Assembly: GCA_003640385.1 (NCBI GenBank) | Contig: RCAB01000155.1 | Span: 65,595-129,594 of the forward strand | Length of the DNA stretch: 64,000 bases | Source: Setaria digitata | Taxonomy: Eukaryota; Nematoda; Chromadorea; Rhabditida; Setariidae | Direction of reading: 5' to 3' | Shown here: positions 39,210-52,740 of the stretch, one piece after another | How the letters are laid out: each line of letters opens with the position of its first letter | Position numbering within the stretch: the first letter of the stretch is position 1 | Notes under the pieces: model-generated | The model's database searches: none | Told to the model about the DNA's origin: nothing | The model's input: only the letters and a program-made list of their open reading frames with translations | Program-made: the position numbers and the translations under genes

Positions 39210-42200
39210 AAAAGTGGGAAAAAAAAATAAATTTAATAGTAATGCCTATGAATGAATGACTGATTGATAAAAAATGGACGAAATGGCTGTATGAGTGGGT
39301 GGAACTGATCAGTAATCGTCGAGAATAACAAATTGATAGGATGGAAATAATTTTGGAAGTGCATAAAATGCGAAAGAAGAAAGAAAAATTGAGAATGAAA
39401 AAAAAAAAAAAAAAAAAAAAAAGAGGAAAGTGAAGAAAAAGAAAAAAAGGAAATTCGTTTAAATATGTTAAAATGGTAGTTTTTTTTTTTTTTTTTTTCC
39501 TTTCCAGAAAGAAGGAGGAAAATTATTATTGAAATGGCAAGGTTAATCAAACAAATGTCAACTGGAAAATGCTAAAAAAAAAAAATGAAAAAAAAAAATC
39601 ACGCACGTAAAAAATATCACGTACGTATTGATCAAGTGATATGTATATAAACGTTTAATTGATATATGGCATTGGCAGTGTATAGTATAGGCGAACGAGA
39701 AAATACGAGGATTAGACGTGGAAAAAACACGTAAATATTGCCAGTTTGTTCTGCAATTTGCACTTTTTTTTTTTCATTTTCTGTGTTCAATTAATATAGG
39801 ATGAAATCTTAGTAACTCAATTAATGAATTAATTAGATGCAAGAATTAAGCAATTTATTAGCATTGAATTTTATTCAAGCAGTAAATAAACAAATTAATG
39901 CATAATTATTGTCATTTATCGTTTCTATATTTCTGCTTCAGTATGCTAATTTCTGTAATTAATAAATGCCATTTGTGTTTGAACAGTCCTAATAATTAAG
40001 CCTTAGTAAAAACTAGATTAAAATATTTGGTCTTGAAAAAAAAATACAACTGGATATGTAAGCCAAAGATATCTTAATATTGATATTATTAAAATTTTAA
40101 ATTTTTTTTTTTTTTAGCTTGAAAAAGAAAAAAATATTAAATATTTCTGGTAAATTTGTTGGAAAAAAAAAAAAAAAAGAAAAGAAAGAAAAATTTCCGT
40201 AAATAATTAGCTAAAAATCTAAACTAACTCATAGCATGGACTTTTTCAAATTACTTTCCTTTCACTTTTTCTAACCCGACAAAAATTTCTTCTTATCGGA
40301 AGTGTTAGAGAAGTGTGATGTTGAGGGGTGATATTAAATTAGATTAAACTCTTTCATCACTCTACTACACATCTTGGCAAGTCTAAAAATGGATTAGTTA
40401 GCTTTGTGACACTTAACTTTAGCATGTATAATTTATTTTTAGGCGAGTGGAGAAAAAAATTCAACCAAATGAATGTGAAAAAAAGTTTTTTTTTTTTTTT
40501 TTTCGCTGAAGAAAATTTTTTATTTTTCTTATTCTTTTTTTCGTTTTTTTTTTTTTTTCGAAAGACTATTGTAAATTGTGTTTGAATTTTAGCCGAAAAC
40601 GAAAAATGAAAATAATATGTACTTAATAGTTATTAATTTTTTTTTTCACATTTTCAAAGTTTTATTACAAATTAAAAAATTGTCCAAAAAAAAAAAAAAG
40701 AATATATAGATGTAGAATTTTTGTTTTTTTTGTTTTTGTTTTTGTTTTTTTTTTTTCTTAGAGATATGTAAACTAGGATAGATAGAACTATTGCTAGAAA
40801 AAAATGGGAAAAAAAACGATTTAAGAAATTTTCATAAATAAAAATAAATTATTATTTGTTTGTCACTTCCTCTATTTTATCCAGTTGGTTGACATTTAAT
40901 GAAAATAATTAGTAAATGACTTGATTTTCAAACTAGTTAGCGTATCTTGAAAAGTGATACCTGAAAAAAAGTTGATGACGAGTAAAAAAAAAAAAAAAAA
41001 AAAACTTAGGCTTATTACAATGTTTTCTTTTTTCTTTCACACTTTTAGGATCTAAAAGAAAAAGAAAACATTATCATTTGTTGTTTTTGAATACATTATT
41101 TTTCTAAAAAAAGAAAATAAAATATGAAAAAAAAAGTATACTTTTTCTTTTCAGAAGTATGAAGAATGACAAAGAGGCTGAAGCAACAAAAATTTTTGCA
41201 AAAACTAATAAACATGTAAATTTTAAAAATTAAGACAATTTCACAGTATGAATTATTGAAATGGAACACTTTTAAATTTAAAAAATTTATTTTAGAATCT
41301 ATTTGGGACCTAAATAAAAGGTTACAATAAATGCTGCATATTGAAAAAAAAAAAAATAGGATTTAACCGGAAATTGAAATTTTCTTTCCCGTTTTTCCTT
41401 TTTCGTTTTTTTTTTTTTTTTTTGATGAAACAACAATAGAAGGAAAATTAATGTCTATTGGCTTAAATTTATAGTAAAAGAAAAATAAGAAAATTTATGT
41501 ATAAAAAAAAAAATAAATAAATAAAATTTATCTTATTATGAAAAGAATATGGGAAAATGAAATTTAATGATAAATTCGTTTATAAATTCAATAAATATTA
41601 ATCAATTCGAAATTCTTAGCCATTTACAAATCATAAATTTTCATTCAAAATTATATCATTTAGCGCCAACTACTATTAAAAATAAAGTTCTGATAATTAG
41701 CATATTGAAGATAGAAAAGTTAAAAAGAAAAAAAAAAAAAAAAAAAAAACGAAAAAAACGTCTTCTCATTCTCTTTTTTTCCCTTCGTTCTTTCCGCAAT
41801 TTCTTTGCATTATTATTAAAGTATTTGCTCAAAAATATTTTAATGATAATCTTCAAATTGTCACTTCAACATTTAAAGTACGAACTAGCCGCCGTTTTTT
41901 TTTTTTTTGAAATCTTTTTTTGCATTTTCTGATCTGAAAAAAAATAAATAAATAAAAAGTAATAAGACGGATTAAAATATGCAATCGAGAAGTATGGTAA
42001 AAAATTGTAAAGAGTAAAAAAAATTCGAAATATGCTACACGATATAAAAAAAAAAAAAAAAAATAGAAATGTGGTTGGAAACGATTTTAAGGAGATACGC
42101 GGCGTAAGTGGATGCGTGTGAGATACACGTATGGATGTGCGTGTATGAATGCGTAGAATGAAAGCATAGGTGTTGAGAAATGGATATGTGGAATATTCAT

Positions 42201-44512
42201 TTCTGGGTACGTCTAGTTGGATTCATGGAATATATGCGTGAAAATTTGGCGGTGTATGCGTGAGTTACACGTGTCAGTGTGCGGGGGTGTAGGCGGGGGC
42301 GAAACTGAAAATGATTTGAAAGAGAAGAGAAATAGTTTAAGGCTGGAAAGCTTTTAGGCAGCAATGCCTTCATTTTGATTAAAAAAGAAAAAAGAAGGAT
42401 TGAAAATGAATAAAAAAATCCAAGTACGTTAGTTAGATGAAGCCACCAAGCGGAACAAATCAAAAGCAAAGTGAAAATCTTTCAAACACTTGAAGAAAAG
42501 GAAGTTTTTCCTTTTTCTTTTTTGCTTTTAATTGCTTATAAAAAAAAAAAGTATTGGAAAAAAAAATTGGTTGTTTGTAAGTTTATACTTTTAAAAGGTG
42601 AATCATTGCGAAATGATAATTAATTCAAATACTTCAACCAATTAATTTAATCAATAAATAAACAGACGCATAAAAGTTTTACATTTCATACTCTAAGTAT
42701 AATGATATTTTGCTGCAGCAATTCATTGCATTGATCGAAATTATTCATTCATCAGGCCTTAATTAATATTGTTAATTATGGCAAATGTGCATTTTAGTAA
42801 TTTCGACAAATTATTTTGAAAATTAAAAAAAAAAAAAAAGAAGTGAAACAATGAAATAACGAGAGAGCAAAATTTGATGACATTTTCAATCCATCGTAAA
42901 CTCATTTGTTGTGTAATTTTTGATTTGAAGAAGAAAATGAAATATCAATTTGATATGATAATGTTTTTAAATTTATATTGGCAAAAAAAAAGTGAAAAAA
43001 AAAACGATAAAAGTTTGTTCTTATCTAAATAAAAAAAAAAAAGTGTAAAAATGAAATCAAAAAAAAAAGAAAAAAAATAGCTAGAAGAAAACTTTTCGTC
43101 ATATAATTTAAATATTATAATTTCCTCTTTTTTTTCTGTTTTCTTCCTGTCACTATTATTATTGCTATTTTTTTCCTCAAAATGGAAATGGAATATTTAA
43201 AATTGATAAGAAATTAATTTTTCAGAAAAAAGTAATTAAAATATTTCATCAATTACAGCAAGGATTTATTTATTTTGCACGAAATGATTAATTAGTTTTT
43301 GTAACAATTTAGCCGCATCACACGTATTTGTCGGCAAATTCTTGTTAAATTTTAATTTATAATATTTTTTCTCGATTCTATATTTGATTTGTTATTGATT
43401 ATTGTTAAAGTTACATGCTGAAATTTATTACGAAAATGATGAAGAAAGGAGTGATTTGATTCATCCATCTTCAATAACAATGATGTAATTGTTATCGAAA
43501 TACATAAAATTGAATAATAACAAAAGTGAATGACTGAATTAATTTGAACCAAATCTAAAATGAAATAATAGAACTGTTACTACTGAAGAAATAAAATTTG
43601 AAATTACATTATGACGGAAGGAAGAGAATGTTTAACATATATTTACGTCATAAATAATCCATTAACTAATTAAAACTCATTTCTTCGAGGTAAATGATCG
43701 TCTTAAAAATGTATTAGTTAAATTGGTTAACTTTCAAGCTTATTATATTTTCCATTTCTAATATTAACATTCATAGTTTTATGCTTTATGATATATTTTT
43801 GCTCTCAATTGAGCAATATATATGTATCGCCATTAATGTTTATCAATCATTTTTATTGACAAAATTAAACGAATTTCAGGACTAATTAATTATATTGCAA
43901 TTATATATTAACAATACAAGGAAAAAAAAAATCCCTTTTCCACTTTTCTTTTTTTTTTTTTTTTTTCACTAGCATTATAAACAAACTTTGCTAAAATATT
44001 TATTATTAGTAAGCTCAAGTAATTATTTGCAATTTACGCTTAAGTTCAAATCATACTATAAGTTTCTTTGAATAGTTATTACAATTTATGCTTTTGAAAT
44101 AATAATTATAAAAACAATTGGTGCACTAGTATTGCAGGTGGAGGAGAAAAAAAAATGTGTTATAATTAGGATGATACGATAGCTTACAGTAATTATAATG
44201 CAGAAAATAAAATATTTGTTGCAAAAATTTTCTGATAGACTTACCTACCGTATAATAATTAATTCTATCTTATTAAAATTTCATAATTATTTGACATTTT
44301 TTGTTTTTTAAATACAATACAGATAAATTGAATGTCACATGAAATCATTTTTCCAGATACCGTAGTTGTTTTTAGCATTTCTTTTGGCTTTTTTTTTTTT
44401 TTTTTTTTAATGTTTACTGAATATTTTCATAAATTAATCAGTTTTTTTTTTTTTTTTTTCACACTATCAAATATTGCTATTTTTTTCACTAATTATTTAA
44501 ATTAATACAGCC

Positions 44513-44531
44513 TGGGGGGCAGGGGGGAGGG
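44513..44531 (+). other. G-run cluster (possible G-quadruplex)
   Basis: GGGGGGCAGGGGGGAGGG lies within a very G-poor region. Two runs of six G and one of three could supply four G-triplets. Isolated G runs also occur at about 45881 and 53977, and a C run near 46915. Confidence 0.4.
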
Positions 44532-45897
44532 AGAAAAAAGGGAAAAATGTAATAAAATCCAATTTTAGGTGAAATTTATTTATTCATTAATTTTTTACAC
44601 ATTCAATTTATATTCCTTTGTCATGCTATTAACACTCCTCATTGTTTTACTTCAACTAATTTATCCACTAAAATAAAGCATTCATTAGGCATTTATTGGA
44701 TCATACATAATGGATGAATAGATTTTTAGTATTAAATTTTCTTTTATTTACCAATTTTTTTTTCACCTAAAATTAATACAGTATTAAACTTCGTTTTCCT
44801 CTCGCCATTTTATTTTTTTTTTCTTTTTGAAATTCGTTTTATTAATGTATTAATTTGAAAACAGATAAGTCTGAATTAATCAAACATTATTTTTAACTTT
44901 ATCAAAATACAATTTTAATTTCGTATCTAAAATGTAGTTCATTTAAAACAACAATATGGTAAAAGTTAGATTTAAATTATCGAGTAAGCATTCTAAAATA
45001 ATAATTAATATTACAGTTGTTACTTTCTAATTTAACACTAGCTTGTTGTAATTAAATTAAATGACACTAATTATTCATTTTTTTTTTTTTAAATGCAAAA
45101 AGTTATTACCAATATATCATATATCTATCAGGAGAACTTTTACAATAGCATCTTTAGGAAAAAAATAAATAAATAAAATAAAAAATGAACAAATTCAAAT
45201 TAAATTTATTTTAAATAACTAATAGAGAGAAAAAAAAAAATCATTTATCGTGCGATTATTTCTCTCTCTCTCTTTTTTTTTTTTTTTTTTTTCTAAAACA
45301 GTAGCAGCAATTTTACATTAAGCATGTCAGGAAACTTTAAATGAATTTTTTTTTTCCTTCACAAAAACTATTTTAGAAATGAAAGAAAATTTAAAATTAC
45401 AAAAAAAAAAAGAACGATAAAATACATTTTATTTTTTTTTTGTAATTAAAAATAATTAGAAAATGTCTACAACTGATTAAAAAAAAAAAAAAAAAAAAAG
45501 AGAAGTGATAAAATATTCAATAAATTATAGAACAATAAAACTTATCTCAATATATTTTAGTTTTAATCAATGCAAAAAATAATATTGATAAAATTCATCA
45601 AATTTTTTCTCAAAAGGCATTGAAATGGATTGACGGTTGAAACAAAGCAAGTTGATAATTGATAATTCTTATCGCAATGATAACTTCTGCACTTTTTTAT
45701 GTTTTCAAAAAAAATATTCATCACCTTTTTAAAATTTAATTTATTATTAAAAAAAAAAAAAAAAAAATTCACTCGATATGAATATTTTATTCAAAATCAG
45801 TAGATTGAAACAATTAAAAGAAATAGAAATTTGAAAGAAAAAAATATTACATTTTATTTCGGTAATTATAAAAAAAAAGGGGGGGGGGAGAAAAGAA

Positions 45898-45926
45898 TGA
45901 AATAATAATAATAATAATAATNNNNN

Positions 45927-45983
<57 letters not shown>
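45898..45983 (+). repeat. AAT microsatellite with internal N gap
   Basis: (AAT)n interrupted only by five Ns at 45922-45926, so true length is unknown. Confidence 0.9.
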
Positions 45984-47423
45984 TAATACGGGAATGTAAT
46001 CCTTTCACTCAAATCAGTAATGGTAAATTGCAAATTTAATCGGTAATATAATAAGTTATTTCATAATTAACCGGTCATAATGAAGGAAGAGAAAAAAAAA
46101 GGAAAAAAAAAAACGGAAAATAAATAAAGTGGAAAAATTCGAGTAAAACGAATAAAAGTTGCAATGTGGTGTGTTGTTAATTAATGAACTAATAATAAAT
46201 GTAGAAATTGTAAAGCACTCCAAAGGGGTAAAATTAATCAACTGTTGAAATATCTGTCATTAATTTCAACTAAATTCTTAAATTAGCTAGTTTTTTTATT
46301 CATAAATGAAATTTTACAGTAAAAAAAAAAAAAAAAACAACAACAACAACGATGCTGAAATGATTTTGCTGGTGAAGAGAATTGTTACAAATATGAAAGT
46401 AATCAAAAATTATGATAATCATTTGTGCACAACTTATCAATGATTGTTACTGAAATAAACCATCGAAGCGGCACAATCACAAATTCTTTGAAAAAAAAAA
46501 AAAAAAAAAGAAAAATTAAAATTTCTAATCAGTCAAAATTGCACAATATGGGTTATATCATTTTCAGGTGGAACATTCAAAAATTTCTCAAATATTTTTT
46601 AATGCATTATGTGAAATTTCAAAATTACTTTTAAAACATTACAATGGCAAATGTTGACGAAGAAATAAAAGAAAGATAAATTTCCACTGATAAGAGTATA
46701 AAAGAAATATATTATCAGTACACTTTAAATGAAAACTGAAATTTTATTCTTTTTCACTTAAAATTCACAATGATTTACGATTTTGTTTCATCGTATGCTT
46801 TTTTCTTCTTTTCTTCTTTTTTTTTTTCTTTTCTTTTTTCCAAAAACTTATGATAAAAATAATTTAAAAATGGCTTCCGGTTTACAGTCTGCTTCCTTTC
46901 ACCTTCCCATTCCTCCCCCCCCCCCCTCTGTCCTATTTTTGCATAACCAGGATATTATTGTTCATGTTTTCGGGTTTACATTTGTAATCATTTTCATTTT
47001 TCTTACTGAAATAATTAAAAATTACTATCGATGAAAATAATTAGGAAAAGTAAAAAATGCATTGATAACAAAGAAAGTTTTGGACGAATGTTCCTTGTTT
47101 CTTTGTCGCAGTTTTTAATTTGAATAACTTAAAAAAAAAAAAAAAAAAATGAAAAAAAAAAAGGAGAAGAAAAGGAAAAAAAAAATTAAAGGAAAATACT
47201 GATGGAAATAAAGAATATCAGGAATTATTTATGAGTTTTTCAATTGAACACTTTGATTAATAATAACAGTAACAATTAACAGTATAAATTTAGTAACAAA
47301 AATTAATAATTGATAGTAATAACAAAAAGGAATAAATAAATAATAATGATAATTGAAAATAATGACTAATAATATTGTTTAAAGAAAATAATAATAATAT
47401 TAGTAATTAAGGCAGTAGTAAGA

Positions 47424-47472
<49 letters not shown>

Positions 47473-47520
47473 GTAATAATAATAATAATAATAAATAATA
47501 ATAGTAATAATAATAATAAA
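47424..47520 (+). repeat. AAT microsatellite
   Basis: (AAT)n with a few TAG interruptions, about 30 units. Confidence 0.9.
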
Positions 47521-47985
47521 CAACTAGCAATAGCAGTTAGCAGTCATTATTATATAGTAATTATGCAATTGTTAGCACTGAAAATTTCCCTGCTAATTTT
47601 CCAACTAAAAACTGAGAAGTCAAAAAAAAAAAAAATAAGATGAAAAAAATTACTGAACAAAAGCGAATTGTGAAATTTTAAAGGAAATAAAACTACTTAG
47701 GTTAGCTTGGAAACAGAATAAAATGAAAAATGGTTTGCAACGAAGTTAATGCTTTTTGGAATTGAAATTTGTGAATTTGTGGAAAGAAAAAAAGCAAAAA
47801 AAAAAAAAAAAAAAGCGATGCTATTTGAATAGAAAGCTGCAAAATCGAATCGAAGAAAAAAAAAAAGAAAAATTTTGACGAATAAGAAATAAATGGAGAA
47901 AAAATACAAATTTTTTTTTTTTTTTTTTTTAAACTAAAATTATTTAATAGAAATTAAATTCCTCTAACAAATAACGATCCATTTT

Positions 47986-48036
47986 TCTCTCTCTCTCTCT
48001 CTCTCTCTCTCCCTCTCTCTGTGTGTGTGTGTGTGT
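47986..48036 (+). repeat. TC/TG compound microsatellite
   Basis: (TC)n followed by a short CCCTC break and then (TG)n. Confidence 0.9.
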
Positions 48037-49217
48037 CTGATTGATAAAATAAGCAAATATTTTCAACGAGGTAAAAATGTATCTAAAATATATTTATTTC
48101 AATAAATTTGTCCAGTTGAAAATTGAATATGATGGAAAATTATTCAATTTAACATTTTCATATTAAAGAGTAATTTTTGGTACAATAAGTGAGGTTTTCC
48201 ATTTCTCAATGCTTAATTTTGTATATTTAATTTAAATTTTCAATTTCATTTAACTTAATTTAACAGCAAACAGTTTTACGTTGAGACTGCTTCAGTGAGT
48301 GATGATAATATGTGCTAATTCTAGATATCGATAGAAAGCGATGATCATTGATTGATTGATTGACTGATTATTGATTGACAAATCGCTTATCTTTAAATTT
48401 CAATGATTGAAAAGAACTAATTAATTGGTTGATTCTTACAGTGTTCTGTTGTAAAATGATTTTTAACAAAATACATGATATGCAAAATATGCACAATTCA
48501 AAAAAACCCACAAAATTTGAAATTAAAAAAAAAAAAAAAAATAAGAAAAGTAAAATAAAAACTAGCAAGTTGTAAAAATTATACATGATAAACAATAGAG
48601 AGAAATGATCGGTTTGAAAATTTTAGGCTAGAAATCCAAATGGTTGTGAAGGAAAATTGATAAATGTAACAGTGATTATCAGTTGACGATTATCAATTCT
48701 ATCAATTATTAGCAGTATCGTTTCTGATTTCATTTTTCCATAAATGTGAAAAAAGAAGAAAAAAAAAAAAAAAATGGAAGAAAATTGCGTCAGTAAAATT
48801 TCATTCAATAAAATGTAAATTAGTGAAAGTTTTTTACAATTTAAAATTTCTATTTTTATTTTTTACAAATTACGTGGATGAGGAATAAATAAAAGAGTTA
48901 ACATTAATAGATAATAAATTATCAAACATTTTAAAATATTCCATAAAATCTTCCAAAGTATGACAATAATTATCAATTAGTAACAAGGAAAAAAAAAAAA
49001 AAAAATCCTTTCACAGAAACAGCAAAAGGAAATTTGGATTGAAAAAGCAAATTTTATACCATTATTAATATTTCATGAAATTTAAAATTACGTAATAGTG
49101 AGCAGTAAAAAATAAAAATTTCTTTTTTGAATCATGAAATTGCATTTTTTTTTTCTTATGCTTTTTTTTTTAACCAATTAAATACATTGCATAAACTTGC
49201 AAAATGAAAAAAAAAAA

Positions 49218-49662
49218 TTACACGTAAATTAAAATATAATGTTAAAATTTTTGGGTAAAAAAAAGAAAAGCAGGAAGGGATGAAAAAGAAAGAGAGAGGA
49301 AAATTTTGATTATTTTATTATTATTATTAGTGCTATTATTATCATTATTATTATTATTTGGAAAATTGACGGTCATCGAAATTAAAAAAAAAAAAAAAAT
49401 GTTGATTTATTTAATGTTTTTTTTTTATTTTTATTTTTATTTCTCATTTTTTTTTTTTTTTTGAAAAGTGAAATTAAAATTAAGCATGAATGAAATAAAC
49501 ATTCACATATATTATTGTTATCTTTTCGAATTATCATTAAATATCGTGATTACATTTTNAGAAAATTACACGTAAATTAAAATATAATGTTAAAATTTTT
49601 GGGTAAAAAAAAGAAAAGCAGGAAGGGATGAAAAAGAAAGAGAGAGGAAAATTTTGATTATT

Positions 49663-49713
<51 letters not shown>

Positions 49714-49919
49714 GTGCTATTATTATCATTATTATTATTATTTGGAAAATTGACGGTCATCGAAATTAAAAAAAAAAAAAAAATGTTGATTTATTTAATG
49801 TTTTTTTTTTATTTTTATTTTTATTTCTCATTTTTTTTTTTTTTTTNTGAATGAAATAAACATTCACATATATTATTGTTATCTTTTCGAATTATCATTA
49901 AATATCGTGATTACATTTT
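49218..49919 (+). repeat. About 340-bp duplication across single-N joins
   Basis: A block starting TTACACGTAAATTAAAATAT, containing a GGAAGGGATG stretch, an (ATT)n run and a poly-T run, occurs at 49218 and 49565. The following block, TGAATGAAATAAACATTCAC onward, occurs at 49488 and 49848. Ns sit at 49559 and 49847. The copies differ mainly in (ATT)n length, as expected for alternative assemblies of one locus or two haplotypes. Confidence 0.85.
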
Positions 49920-50018
49920 CACAGTCATTTTCATCATCAACATTTCTATTTCATTTCGTAAGCAATTTTTACTTGAATTAGAAAATTTTTTTTTACAGGA
50001 TATGATTGAAAAGGAGCG

Positions 50019-50020
<2 letters not shown>

Positions 50021-50065
<45 letters not shown>

Positions 50066-50066
50066 A
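50021..50066 (+). repeat. GA microsatellite
   Basis: Nearly pure (AG)n with one AAAG break. Confidence 0.9.
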
Positions 50067-51869
50067 AAATAATCTGAAAAAAAACTGATCAGCTGTGGAA
50101 GGTACTTTTTTAATGAGAGAGGATCAAAAAAAAAAAAAAGAGCTATTTTCAAAATATTCGATATTTTTTTTATTTTTAATGAAAAGCGTAGAGCTTAAAT
50201 TATCAATGTGAATAGCATGAAATTCTTATAAATAGAGAGGAACTTCAAAAAAAAAAAAAAAAAAGAATTACTTTCTTAAAAGCCGATAGGTTGATAAGGG
50301 TATAATTAAAGTTCGATCTGATAAATGAGCAAAGTTACTTTTTAAAAAATGAACAACTTTTAAAAGTTAACTTTTTCAAGGGATGAAAAAAAAAACGAAA
50401 TATGCTTCGTTTTTTTTTTTTTTTTTTTTTTTGAATAACAGACAAATCGAGAAAAAAAAAATCGTAAATTANAAAAGCTTGTGAAATTTAAAAATCTACT
50501 CGTTCGAGTGCAGAATTTTTTCCAATTAACTTCTTGGAATAAAAGGGAAAAGGGGAAAAAAAAAATTGTAATAAGAATAATATTTTAAGCAAAAATCAAA
50601 TAACAATATTAGAAAAATGTATGTATTCTTTCGAGTGCAATGTAATAATATATTGTAATAATTCACTACTTAATAACTACTTAAGAAGCAATTTAATAGG
50701 ATAGTTTTTCGTCTGGAATAAAATAATTTAATTCCTGAAATATAATTATTTATGATTTAAGCAGAGAATTAATTAGATGTATCAAGTAGAGAGGAAAAAA
50801 AAAAAGTTTTCGTTTCTTTTTTTTTTTTTTTTTTTTTTTTTAGATGTTTAGTGTGATTAAATAATGATTGAAGCAATTTTAGTGACCGATTAATTTTGAA
50901 ATTTTCTGCCTTTTTTTTTTTGAACTTAGAAGCAAGAAATGAAGCTAATGAAGATGAACTATGGTCGATGGTGAATTCTAATTAAAATGTTAAATTTGGC
51001 AAGAAGAAAAAGAAAGAATTGTTTCTTTCTCTTTTTCCATTTTAAAATATTATTAGCATTGTAAAGTTATGAAGATATTGTTTATCTCGTAAAACACCCA
51101 CTCGTTTTTTTTTTTTTTTTTTTTTTTTATTTTTNATGAAATCATTTTGAGTTAGAAAAGAGAGATAATTAGAGCTTTTAAAATTTCAAATTACACTATT
51201 TGTCATAGCAGAGAATGAATAATTATTATGATGTAACAATGAATGAACAAAATGGTTAGTTAAGAGTTATCGCATCTTCAATGGATTGATAATGAATTTG
51301 ATGATAATAGAATGCTATTGGCTTATCATAACAGCAAAAAAAAAAAAAAAAAAAAGAAAAAAAAAGAAAAAAAAAGTGTATTGACACGAAAGTTGTTTAA
51401 AGCAGGTGTGATAAGACACTGATTAATTGATTGGCAGTTAGCAAAAAGTTATTATTTATCACATAAAGTATTGAAAATATTTACAGACAAAAAAAAGTTG
51501 AGGCATTTCAATTCATAAGTTTATCACTGACTATAAGACATCCTAGAGGATTAACTGATAATATTAATTATTAATGAGAGGCCTACAAAAGGAAGTTTAA
51601 AGAATGTTTTGTGTTTTATTTATTTTGTATGGAAAATAGAATTTAAAAATGCTACCACTTTTATTGATAGGCGAATGAATTAAAGACAGATTGAAAATAA
51701 TTGGAGCTGTAAAAGAACAAATATATTTCTAACTGACTGAAAAGCATTTTGTTGTTTCGGATAAGCACAAAGATAAATGATAAAGATGGATGATAAAGGT
51801 AGGATGAAATGGATCGATGCGAGGAAAAAAAAAGATGAAAAGAAAATCATATGATTATGAGATGATGGA

Positions 51870-52740
51870 TGAATGAAGGGATGGATAGAAGGAAGGATAA
51901 TGAATAGATGGATGAAAGTACGGATAGTTGGACGGAATGTTGGCTGGCGGATAGTTCGACGGAAGATTGGATGGACGGATAGTTCGACGGAAGGTTGGAT
52001 GGACAGATAGTTCGACGGAAGGTTGGATGGACAGATAGTTTGACGGAAGGTTGGATGGACGGATAGTTGGACGGAATGTTGGCTGGCGGATAGTTCGACG
52101 GAAGATTGGATGGACGGATAGTTGGACGGAATGTTGGCTGGCGGATAGTTCGACGGAAGATTGGATGGACGGATAGTTGGACGGAATGTTGGCTGGCGGA
52201 TAGTTCGACGGAAGATTGGATGGACGGATAGTTCGACGGAAGGTTGGCTGGCGGATAGTTCGACGGAAGATTGGATGGACGGATAGTTGGACGGAATGTT
52301 GGCTGGCGGATAGTTCGACGGAAGATTGGATGGACGGATAGTTGGACGGAATGTTGGCTGGCGGATAGTTCGACGGAAGATTGGATGGACGGATAGTTGG
52401 ACGGAATGTTGGCTGGCGGATAGTTCGACGGAAGATTGGATGGACGGATAGTTGGACGGAATGTTGGCTGGCGGATAGTTCGACGGAAGATTGGATGGAC
52501 GGATAGTTGGACGGAATGTTGGCTGGCGGATAGTTCGACGGAAGATTGGATGGACGGATAGTTGGACGGAATGTTGGCTGGCGGATAGTTCGACGGAAGA
52601 TTGGATGGACGGATAGTTGGACGGAATGTTGGCTGGCGGATAGTTCGACGGAAGATTGGATGGACGGATAGTTGGACGGAATGTTGGCTGGCGGATAGTT
52701 CGACATAAGGTTGAATAAACGGGTAATCGAACGGAAGAGT
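51870..52740 (+). repeat. 55-bp minisatellite array built from 27/28-bp half units
   Basis: The main period is exactly 55 bases (for example GGCTGGCGGATAG at 52081, 52136 and onward), about 14 copies. Each unit is two related halves, GATAGTTGGACGGAATGTTG with 7 more bases and GATAGTTCGACGGAAGATTG with 8 more. Near 51980-52070 the halves occur alone as diverged single units, and both ends fade into GATG-rich sequence, which shows how the array may have grown. The minus strand of the unit has no stop codon in any frame, giving a 283-codon open frame whose product would be a 55-residue repeat rich in Ser, Pro, Arg and Ile. I regard this as non-coding. Confidence 0.9.

Noticed and set aside
46783..47034. 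A frame with a Pro run around a C homopolymer
   Set aside because: The Pro run comes only from the C run near 46915, and the flanks are Phe/Ile-rich noise.
49654..49854. A Leu-rich open frame
   Set aside because: It is a translation of the (ATT)n/(TTA)n microsatellite inside a likely false duplication.
51855..52706. A 283-codon minus-strand open frame with a 55-residue repeat, resembling a secreted repeat protein
   Set aside because: It is entirely the 55-bp DNA minisatellite. The same unit is read in three frames in turn, there is no splice or signal-peptide context, and the peptide has no recognisable fold.
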